From CAZKWG01 sp964615375 (GTDB lineage Bacteria; Myxococcota_A; UBA796; CAZKWG01): 64,000 nt of DNA. The position numbers were made by a program, and so were the translations under genes. The notes beneath the pieces were generated by a model, which worked only from the letters and a program-made list of their open reading frames with translations, did no database searches and had not been told where the DNA came from. Of the stretch, positions 53,881 to 61,248 are shown piece by piece. Location of the stretch: assembly GCA_964615375.1 (NCBI GenBank), contig CAZTOW010000028.1, forward strand, positions 1 through 64,000. Reading direction: 5' to 3'. Within the stretch, counting starts at the first letter, position 1. Each line of letters begins with the position of its first letter.

Positions 53881-54570
53881 TCACTCGGTTCGGGTCTCGA
53901 CGCGCCCATGGAGCGCCCGCCAGGCCTCGGGCGCCTCCCGGGCCGGGCCGCTCCAGCGCGGGAGGCCCTGCTCCAGAAGCAGGGCGCGCTCGCAGAGCTG
54001 AGAGGAGCGCTCGAGCTGATGACTCGCCACCACCACCGTCCCCGGCAGCGAGCGGATGAGCTCGGCCGTGCTCTCCATGCCCGCCGGGTCGAGCTGGGCG
54101 AAGGGCTCGTCGAGGAGCACGAGCTCCGGCTCCTTCTGGAGCAGCAGGGCGAAGGAGAGGCGCTTGCGCATCCCGGCCGAGTAGTGGCGCACGGCGTCGG
54201 GCCGGTCCTGGAGCCCCACCCGGGCCAGCAGATCCCGCGGGACCGGTCGCCCCAGCAGGCGCCCCTGCACGGCCAGGTTGTCGCGGGCCGACAGATCCTC
54301 GTAGAGCCCGGGCGTGTGCGTCACCAGGCCCACCCGCCGCCGCAGCTCCTGCATGTCCGCCTGCACCTCCCGACCGAAGAGGCGGAGCGTCCCGCGCGTC
54401 GGCGTCAGCAGCGTGGCCAGCACGCGCAGGAGCGTGGTCTTCCCGGAGCCGTTGGCCCCGAACAGGAGCAGGCGCTCGCCGGGCTCCACGCGCAGGTCCA
54501 CCCGGGCGAGGGCCCAGCGCCCGCCGAAGCGACGCGAGAGCTCAGTGGCCTCGATGACCGGCGCTGACAT
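53881..54570 (-). CDS. ccmA: ABC transporter ATP-binding subunit CcmA
   Basis: A 229-residue ATPase. Walker A is GANGSGKTT (38-46). The signature YSAGMRKRL and Walker B ELVLLDEPF are present, with the H-loop in VVASHQ. First gene of the ccm operon, whose order is A-B-C-D-E-F-G-H-I. A TACACT hexamer on the minus strand near 54610-54615 is a possible -10 box. Confidence 0.94.
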   Translation of the reverse strand: MSAPVIEATELSRRFGGRWALARVDLRVEPGERLLLFGANGSGKTTLLRVLATLLTPTRGTLRLFGREVQADMQELRRRVGLVTHTPGLYEDLSARDNLAVQGRLLGRPVPRDLLARVGLQDRPDAVRHYSAGMRKRLSFALLLQKEPELVLLDEPFAQLDPAGMESTAELIRSLPGTVVVASHQLERSSQLCERALLLEQGLPRWSGPAREAPEAWRALHGRVETRTE

Positions 54571-54646
54571 GGCGCTGCTGCTAACGCGCCCGGCGTCGCC
54601 GCGCAGGGAGTGTAAAATGGATATGCAAATACCTTGTTCTATCGTC

Positions 54647-54652
54647 TATACT
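54647..54652 (+). promoter_or_regulatory. Candidate -10 element TATACT upstream of the cytochrome c gene
   Basis: TATACT lies in an AT-rich patch (about 54612-54652) of the ccmA/cytochrome c divergent region. No good TTGACA box was found at 16-18 bases, so the -35 is weak or absent. Confidence 0.4.
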
Positions 54653-54697
54653 CTCCCGGTCTCTCCGGAGACACCCCCAAGACGGAGGAGCGATACA

Positions 54698-55033
54698 ATG
54701 AAGTGGTCCGGCCTGTTCTTCTCACTGCTCACCCTCTCCATGGTCGCCTGCAAGGACAAGGGCGGCGAGTCCGGCGGTACGACCGGCGACCCCACCGCGG
54801 GCGCGACGGTCTACGCTGACACCTGCGCCTCCTGCCACGGCGCCAGCGGCGAGGGCACCGAGGGCTATGCCCCCTCCATGACCGAGGAGGTCCCCGAGCT
54901 GTCCGACGCGGAGATCGAGGACGTCATCATGAACGGCTACGAGGAGATGCCGGCGCAGTCGTCCCTCACGTCCGACGACGTGGCGAACGTCATCGCCTAC
55001 CTCCGCGAGACCTTCGGCGAGTACGAGGGCTGA
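54698..55033 (+). CDS. Small c-type cytochrome lipoprotein
   Basis: A 111-residue protein with lipobox SMVAC (Cys18), a Gly/Thr linker and one cytochrome c domain with CASCH (Cys43, Cys46, His47). A likely axial Met lies in EEMPAQ (Met84). GGAGGAG lies seven bases before the ATG. It is divergent from ccmA, whose products would attach its heme. Probably a periplasmic electron carrier anchored by lipid. Confidence 0.88.
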   Translation: MKWSGLFFSLLTLSMVACKDKGGESGGTTGDPTAGATVYADTCASCHGASGEGTEGYAPSMTEEVPELSDAEIEDVIMNGYEEMPAQSSLTSDDVANVIAYLRETFGEYEG

Positions 55034-55043
55034 TCATGGCGCT

Positions 55044-55610
55044 TCAGCCCGTCGCGGGGACGCTCGCGGCGGGCTGGGCGGGCAGGGGCAGCACCCCCGA
55101 GCCCAGGAAGGGCGGATCGCGCAGACGCCAGAGCGCGCCGACCCTCACGGCGGTCCCGATGCCCACCAGCATGCGCTCGCCCGCGGGCGGCGCCACCCAG
55201 ATCGCGTAGGCGTCCTGCCCGATCTGCTCGACCCCGTCGTAGCGGGAGCCCTCGGGGATCAGCGCGGCGAGGCTCTCCAGGCTCTCGGTGAGCGCGCCGA
55301 TGTGGCGCCGCTCCAGATAGCTCGAGGCCTCGGGCCCCAGCACCGCCGCCGCCTCCCCCCCGGCGAGGAAGAGGCCGCGCCAGGCCAGCACATCGTGGGA
55401 GCGCGCGGTCTGGAAGACCACCTGCCCCAGCTCGCCCATGCTGGTGGGCGCGCGCCGTGGTGGGGGTCGCCTCGCGGCCTCCTGGCGTCTCACGCGGATC
55501 AACAGCCAGAGGGCCATGAGCAGCGCGACGAGCAGAAGCTCGTTGTGGGTGGTAGAGCCCGCCTGTGGAAACAGAGAGAGCGAGGACTGGGCCAGATAGT
55601 AGATGCGCAC
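55044..55610 (-). CDS. Hypothetical membrane-anchored protein
   Basis: A 188-residue protein with a hydrophobic N-terminal segment (about 25-42) followed by a basic Arg/Pro stretch and a soluble alpha/beta domain (about 55-175). GTG start with GAGGG eight bases upstream. Convergent with the cytochrome gene. No family is recognised. Confidence 0.62.
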   Translation of the reverse strand: MRIYYLAQSSLSLFPQAGSTTHNELLLVALLMALWLLIRVRRQEAARRPPPRRAPTSMGELGQVVFQTARSHDVLAWRGLFLAGGEAAAVLGPEASSYLERRHIGALTESLESLAALIPEGSRYDGVEQIGQDAYAIWVAPPAGERMLVGIGTAVRVGALWRLRDPPFLGSGVLPLPAQPAASVPATG

Positions 55611-55835
55611 GACGAAGCCCTCGGTGTCGTGATCATCGCACAGTTGTCACCCGAACAGGTGATCGGGTTCGCGCCGCGCGAGGCGCCCGGCGTCAGTGGA
55701 CCTGGCACCTCCATTCACGCCGAGCGCACGCCCCCGCGATTTGCGCCCTCGGCGGTGTCAGGGTGCGCGCGCAGCCCGGGGGCGATAACACAACGGGACC
55801 GGGCCCTGGCCCCCCCGCGCCACCTGGAGGTCCTC

Positions 55836-57167
55836 ATGAGCTGGTTGGTCGCCCTGATCCTGTGCGGATCCGGCGTGGCGGTCGCCGAAGAGTCCAAGGT
55901 GAGCCTGCCCTTCGAGAAGTACACGCTCCCCAACGGGCTGGACGTGATCCTCTCGCAGGACCGCTCGATCCCCTTCGTGCAGGTGAACATCTGGTACGAC
56001 GTCGGCTCCCGGGACGAGACCCCCGGGCGCAGCGGCTTCGCCCACCTCTTCGAGCACCTGATGTTCCAGGGCTCGGCGCACATGGACGACGACTACTTCC
56101 AGCCCCTGGAGCGCGTCGGGGCGGAGGTGAACGGCACCACGAACACCGACCGCACCAACTACTTCGAGGGCGTCCCCAGCGACCAGCTCCCCCTGGCCCT
56201 GTGGCTGGAGAGCGACCGCATGGGCTGGCTGCTCCCCGCGCTCACGCAGGAGAAGCTGGACAACCAGAAGGAGGTCGTGCGGAACGAGCGGCGCCAGAGC
56301 TACGAGATGCGGCCCTACGGCGAGGCGTGGATGTGGCTGTCGGAGGCCGCCTGGCCCGAAGGCCACCCCTACCACATCCCGACCATCGGCCGGCACGAGG
56401 ACATCGAGGCGGCGACGCTCGAGGACGTGACCGCCTTCTTCCGCACCTGGTACCTGCCCAACAACGCCACGCTGACCATCTGCGGCGACTTCGACAGCGA
56501 CGAGGCCAAGGCCCTGGTGGAGAAGTACTTCGGGCCCATCCCCAGCGGCCCGGAGCCCACCCGGCCCCCGCCCCCGGCCATCGTCCCGCTGGCGAGCGAG
56601 GTCGTCGTCCGCAAGACCGACGAGGTCCCGCTGTCCAAGGTCTGGATCGCCTGGCGCTCGCCCGCGCTCTTCCAGGCGGGTGACGCCGACCTGGACATCC
56701 TGAGCTCGGTGCTGAGCGACGGCAAGGACAGCCGGCTCTACAAGACGCTGGTGCGCGACAAGCAGATCGCCAAGGACATCCGCGCCTATCAGGCGAGCGC
56801 TGCCCTCGGCAGCCTGTACGTGGTCGAGGCCACCGCCGCCCCCGGGCACAGCACGGACGAGGTGGTGGCCGAGGTGGACCGCGTCCTCGGCGAGCTGCGC
56901 GCCTCGGGCCCCACGCCCGACGAGGTCCTGGTCTCCAAGACCAACTGGGAGGCGATGTTCTACAGCAGCCTCTCCACGATCTCCACCAAGGCCGACACCC
57001 TGTCCATGTACAACACGAAGGCCGGAGATCCCGGCTACATCGGGCAGGATCTGGCGCGTTACCTCGCGGTCACCCCCGCCTCCGTCCAGGCGGCGATGAA
57101 CACCTGGCTCCAGCCGGGCCGGGTCGTGCTCCACGTCCAGCCGGAAGCGGCGAAGGAGGGCAAGTGA
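55836..57167 (+). CDS. M16-family zinc metalloprotease (active subunit)
   Basis: A 443-residue protein with a signal peptide (about 1-17). The inverted zinc motif HLFEH is at residues 70-74, with the distal Glu in the following QKEVVRNERRQ helix region. The second M16 domain (about 235-435) completes the clamshell. Start chosen for GGAGG five bases before ATG 55836. Paired with an inactive M16 subunit directly downstream, as in the heterodimeric M16B type. Periplasmic peptide degradation is likely. Confidence 0.92.
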   Translation: MSWLVALILCGSGVAVAEESKVSLPFEKYTLPNGLDVILSQDRSIPFVQVNIWYDVGSRDETPGRSGFAHLFEHLMFQGSAHMDDDYFQPLERVGAEVNGTTNTDRTNYFEGVPSDQLPLALWLESDRMGWLLPALTQEKLDNQKEVVRNERRQSYEMRPYGEAWMWLSEAAWPEGHPYHIPTIGRHEDIEAATLEDVTAFFRTWYLPNNATLTICGDFDSDEAKALVEKYFGPIPSGPEPTRPPPPAIVPLASEVVVRKTDEVPLSKVWIAWRSPALFQAGDADLDILSSVLSDGKDSRLYKTLVRDKQIAKDIRAYQASAALGSLYVVEATAAPGHSTDEVVAEVDRVLGELRASGPTPDEVLVSKTNWEAMFYSSLSTISTKADTLSMYNTKAGDPGYIGQDLARYLAVTPASVQAAMNTWLQPGRVVLHVQPEAAKEGK

Positions 57168-58630
57168 GACAGCGTCACCTCGTCTTCGCCGGACTGCTCG
57201 GTCTCGGCGCCCTCTGGGCCTGCGGCCCCAAGCAGACGCCCCCCGCCGACGCGAGCTGGCGCGCCCAGCAGCCGGCCCCGCTCGCCCCGCGGCCCTTCGT
57301 CATGCCCCAGGCCGAGCGCGGCACGCTCAGCAACGGGCTGCCGGTCCTCGTGGTGAACAACCCGGAGGTGCCCATGGTCTACGTGACCCTGGTCTTCCGG
57401 GACGGCGCCTGGACCGACCCCGCCGACCGCCCGGGGCTCGCCGCCGCCGCCATGGACCTCATGAACGAGGGCGCGGGCGACCTGGACACGGAGGCCCTGT
57501 CCATGGCGCTCAAGCGCCTGGCCAGCGATCTGGGCACCAGCGCCGGGACCGACGGCTCCAGCGTGAGCCTGAGCACGCTCAAGAAGAACCTGGAGCCCAG
57601 CCTGGACCTCATGACCAAGGTCCTGCTGGAGCCCCGCATGCCCGCCGACGAGTGGGAGCTGCTGCGCAAGCAGCGCCTCGCCGACCTGGCGACCGAGCTC
57701 AAGGACCCGAACGCCGTCTCGCGCCGGGTCTTCTGGCGCCTGCTGATGGGCGGGAGCTACATGGGCAACCAGCCCACCGAGGCCAGCCTTCAGGCCATGA
57801 AGGTGGAGGAGCTGCGGGGCTGGCTCAGCGCGCACCTGCGACCCGACCGGGCCATCGCCATGGTGGGCGGCGACATCACCCTCGCCGAGATCCAGCCCCT
57901 GCTGGAGGCCCGGCTCGCCCGCTGGACCGGCCCCACCACCCCCGGGCCAACGCCCCCGGACGCGAGCCTGCTCCGCGGCGCCGAGAAGACCACGATCTAC
58001 CTCGTGGACAAGCCGGGCGCCTCCCAGTCGGTCATCCGCGCCGGCCTGCCCGTCGGTCGGCGGGACGCCCCGGACGCCGCCGCCCTGGAGATGGCGAACG
58101 AGGCCATCGGCGGCATGTTCACCGCGCGCATCAACATGAACCTGCGCGAGCAGAAGGGCTACACCTACGGCGCGCGGACCTGGACCTACTACTCCTACGT
58201 GCCGGGCGTGTGGATCGGCTCGACCAGCGTTCGGGCGGACGCCACCGTGGACTCCGTGCGCGAGATCCTGGGCGAGCTCCGGGCCGCGCGCACTGACCGG
58301 CCGATCACCCAGGCCGAGCTGGACGTGGCCAGGGGCAACGCGCTGGGCACCTTCCCGCTGGGCTACGAGACGCCGAGCGGCCTGCTGGGCGGGCTGCGTG
58401 ACGAGTGGACCTTCGGGCTGCCCGACGGCTGGGTGCAGCGAACGCCGGATCGGGTGCGCGCCGTCACGCTGGAGGAGGCCAACGCCGCCTGGCAGCGCTA
58501 CGTGGACCCGGATCGGCTCACGCTCGTGGTGGTCGGCGACGCCGCCAGCCTCCGCGAGGGCCTCGGCGGCCTCGGGCTCCCTGTGAGCGAGGTCGACCTC
58601 GACGGAAACCCCATCGGCAGCAGGAAGTAG
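57164..58630 (+). CDS. M16-family inactive subunit, lipoprotein
   Basis: A 488-residue protein with lipobox LWAC (Cys20). It has the M16 fold, but the zinc motif is replaced by AAAMD in GLAAAAMDLMNEGAG, so it cannot bind zinc. The C-terminal half keeps REQKGYTYGAR, the substrate-binding Arg/Tyr segment of the inactive partner. GTG start overlapping the active subunit's stop. The lipid anchor may hold the heterodimer at the membrane. Confidence 0.9.
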   Translation: MRQRHLVFAGLLGLGALWACGPKQTPPADASWRAQQPAPLAPRPFVMPQAERGTLSNGLPVLVVNNPEVPMVYVTLVFRDGAWTDPADRPGLAAAAMDLMNEGAGDLDTEALSMALKRLASDLGTSAGTDGSSVSLSTLKKNLEPSLDLMTKVLLEPRMPADEWELLRKQRLADLATELKDPNAVSRRVFWRLLMGGSYMGNQPTEASLQAMKVEELRGWLSAHLRPDRAIAMVGGDITLAEIQPLLEARLARWTGPTTPGPTPPDASLLRGAEKTTIYLVDKPGASQSVIRAGLPVGRRDAPDAAALEMANEAIGGMFTARINMNLREQKGYTYGARTWTYYSYVPGVWIGSTSVRADATVDSVREILGELRAARTDRPITQAELDVARGNALGTFPLGYETPSGLLGGLRDEWTFGLPDGWVQRTPDRVRAVTLEEANAAWQRYVDPDRLTLVVVGDAASLREGLGGLGLPVSEVDLDGNPIGSRK

Positions 58631-58635
58631 AATCC

Positions 58636-59547
58636 ATGGGCATCGAGAGCCGCTTCATCTGGATGGACGGGCAGATGGTCCCCTTCGCCGACGCGAAGAT
58701 CCACGTCCTGTCCCACACCCTGCACTACGGGCTCGGCGTCTTCGAGGGGATCCGCTGCTACCGCCAGACCGGCGGGGGCGGCGGGATCTTCCGCCTGGAC
58801 GAGCACCTGCGCCGCCTGGTGGACTCCGCCAAGATGTGCCAGATGAACCTGCCCTGGACGCGAGAGCAGCTCTCGCAGGCCTGCATCGACACCCTGCGCG
58901 CCAACGAGATGGAGGAGGCCTATATCCGGCCCATCGTCTTCTTCGGCATGGGCGCGATGGGCCTCGGCGCGCGCAACAACCCGGTGCACGCCACCGTCGC
59001 CGTCTGGGACTGGGGCGCCTACCTGGGCCGCGAGGGCCTGGACAACGGCATCCGCGCCTGCACCAGCAGCTTCACGCGCCACCACGTCAACGCGAACCTG
59101 CAGCGCGCCAAGATCAACGGGCAGTACGTCAACAGCGTGCTGGCCCGCTACGAGGCGAACCAGAACGGCTTCGACGAGTCGATCATGCTCGACCCGCGCG
59201 GCTACGTGGCCGAGGGCACGGGCGAGAACCTCTTCGTCATCCGCGACGGCGAGGTCATGACCCCGCCGGTCATGAACATCCTGGCCGGGATCACGCGCGA
59301 CACGGCGATCTCCATCCTCAAGCGCGAGGGCGTGCCCCTGCACGAGGGGCAGTTCGGGCGCGACGCGCTGTACACCGCCGACGAGATCTTCCTCACCGGC
59401 ACCGCCGCGGAGATCACGCCCATCCGCGAGATGGACCACCGCCCCGTCGGGCGCCCCGGCCCCGTCACCCGCATGGTCCAGCAGGCCTACCTCTCGGGCG
59501 TGCGCGGCGAGATCGACTGGATGAAGGGCTGGATCACGCCGGTCTGA
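58636..59547 (+). CDS. ilvE: Branched-chain amino acid aminotransferase
   Basis: A 303-residue class IV PLP enzyme. The catalytic Lys159 is in QRAKINGQYVNSVLA. The Glu/phosphate-binding loop GYVAEGTGENLF and ITRDTAI are conserved, and HYGLGVFEGIR is the family N-terminal motif. It catalyses the last step of Leu, Ile and Val synthesis in the cytosol. It starts five bases after the M16 gene, but the link is probably positional. Confidence 0.95.
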   Translation: MGIESRFIWMDGQMVPFADAKIHVLSHTLHYGLGVFEGIRCYRQTGGGGGIFRLDEHLRRLVDSAKMCQMNLPWTREQLSQACIDTLRANEMEEAYIRPIVFFGMGAMGLGARNNPVHATVAVWDWGAYLGREGLDNGIRACTSSFTRHHVNANLQRAKINGQYVNSVLARYEANQNGFDESIMLDPRGYVAEGTGENLFVIRDGEVMTPPVMNILAGITRDTAISILKREGVPLHEGQFGRDALYTADEIFLTGTAAEITPIREMDHRPVGRPGPVTRMVQQAYLSGVRGEIDWMKGWITPV

Positions 59548-61215
59548 TCAGTCCGGCCCGGTCGGTTCCAGGATCCAGTAGCGGGAGGCGCCCTCGGCGT
59601 CGGGCTCTCCGAGGGCCCGCACCAGCGCGCGCTCGGTGGGGTCCAGCTCCGGCGACAGGACGCGGGGCAGGATGACCAGCCCGAAGCCCTCCGCGCGCAG
59701 GGCCTCCGCGGGATCACCCGAGGCCACCGCCCGCTCGAGCAGCGGCGGGAGCGCGCTCTCGCGGGGGCGCACGTCGCGGGGGAGCGCGCTGGTCGGGCGC
59801 TCGAGGAAGAGGGCGCGCAGGAGGGCGGGCTGTCCGCTGGCCGCGTCGAGCGGGCCCTGAAGTGGCAGCTCCAGCACCGCGCCCTCTCCCCCGCGCAGCG
59901 AGGAGAGGATCTCCAGGTCGGGCACGCGCTCGGCGGGGCGCGGCCACAGCGGACCCGTCGCGCGCACCCCGTCCAGCACCTGGAGGAGGGCCAGGCCCCA
60001 GGCCAGGGCCGCCGCCCGTCGCCGCTCGGCCAGCCCGGCGCCCAGCACAAGGACGAGCCCCAGCGTGCTCAGCACCGCGAAGCGGAAGTACATCCCTCCT
60101 TTTCGGGTCGGATAGCCCAGGATCTCCAGGACGCGCGCCGGCAAGGGAAAGACCATCCCCCCCGCCCGCACGTAGTCGTCCCCCCAGGCCAGCCAGGGCC
60201 CCAGCGCCAGCAGCGCCCCGCCCAGCGCCAGCGCCACCCCCGCCGCCCAGCCCCGCCCCCGCCGCCCCAACACCAGCGCGCCCACCAGCAGGGGCAGCCC
60301 CAGGTAGCTGACGTGCATGGCCTCATAGGCGCTGCGCGGGTCCGGCTCCCGGTCCAGCACCAGCGCGTCCGGCCGCGCCACGGGCGGCGGAAAGGGCAGG
60401 CGCTCGGTGATGCCGCTGGCCTGCTGGGCCGGGCGGAACAGCGCCTCCGGCCCGTCGGCCCCCGCGTGCAGGTAGTAGAGCCCGCTGGGCGCCATCCCCA
60501 GCCCCACCGCCAGCACCGCCGCTGCCGGCACCCCCAGCCGCGCCGCCAGCGGCTCGCCCCGCGCCCGCCAGGCCCGCCACAGGGCCCAGACCCCGACCAG
60601 CAGCGGCATCGCCAGGCCGAAGTAGGGGCTGGAGAACACGCTGGCCAGCGCGAAGGGCGGCAGCGCGAGGAGCCAGCGCCGGTCCTCCCCCGCGCGCCCG
60701 AGCAGGTAGAGCAGCCCCGGCAGCACCCAGGCCTGCGTGTTGGAGATCTCCCCCATGCCGTAGGTGGAGAGCAGCGTGGGCGAGAGGGCCCAGCCGGTCG
60801 CCAGCCCGGCGGCGGCCAGCGGCGCGAGCCCCGTCCAGCGCCGGAGCAGGGCGTAGGCGGCGAGCGCCGAGAGCGGGAGCGCCAGGAGCTGGGTGAGGTT
60901 CGCCGCCGGCAGCGGGGCCATCGCCGCGCGCAGCCCGAGGTAGAGCAGCGCCGGCCCCCAGCCGATGATCCGCACCACGCGCTCCTCGGGGAAGCCCGCG
61001 TCCAGCGTGCGCGTGGGCAGCTCACCGGCGGCGAGCGTGCGCCAAAGCCACTCGAAGGTCCAGGCGTGGCTGTCCCCAAACGAGGTCAACAGGTGCCAGT
61101 CCGAGAGGTGGACCGGCATCGGCCAGGAGAGCGCGCACAGGGCGGCCAGCGTCGCGGCGAAGGCCAGCGCCGCGCCCAGGCGATGGCTGCGCGCGGGTCC
61201 GCTCATCCCCGTCAT
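59548..61215 (-). CDS. Polytopic membrane protein, GT-C-like
   Basis: A 555-residue protein with about eleven membrane helices. The first periplasmic loop SFGDSHAWTFEWLW contains an acidic residue in the place of the GT-C catalytic Asp. The soluble tail includes GAVLELPLQGPLD, equivalent to segments in the paralogues at 34110 and 38924. It probably transfers a lipid-linked sugar. It abuts the ilvE stop with no gap (convergent). Confidence 0.7.
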   Translation of the reverse strand: MTGMSGPARSHRLGAALAFAATLAALCALSWPMPVHLSDWHLLTSFGDSHAWTFEWLWRTLAAGELPTRTLDAGFPEERVVRIIGWGPALLYLGLRAAMAPLPAANLTQLLALPLSALAAYALLRRWTGLAPLAAAGLATGWALSPTLLSTYGMGEISNTQAWVLPGLLYLLGRAGEDRRWLLALPPFALASVFSSPYFGLAMPLLVGVWALWRAWRARGEPLAARLGVPAAAVLAVGLGMAPSGLYYLHAGADGPEALFRPAQQASGITERLPFPPPVARPDALVLDREPDPRSAYEAMHVSYLGLPLLVGALVLGRRGRGWAAGVALALGGALLALGPWLAWGDDYVRAGGMVFPLPARVLEILGYPTRKGGMYFRFAVLSTLGLVLVLGAGLAERRRAAALAWGLALLQVLDGVRATGPLWPRPAERVPDLEILSSLRGGEGAVLELPLQGPLDAASGQPALLRALFLERPTSALPRDVRPRESALPPLLERAVASGDPAEALRAEGFGLVILPRVLSPELDPTERALVRALGEPDAEGASRYWILEPTGPD

Positions 61216-61248
61216 GTAACCGACCCGCGCCAGCCCTCCAGGTTCCCC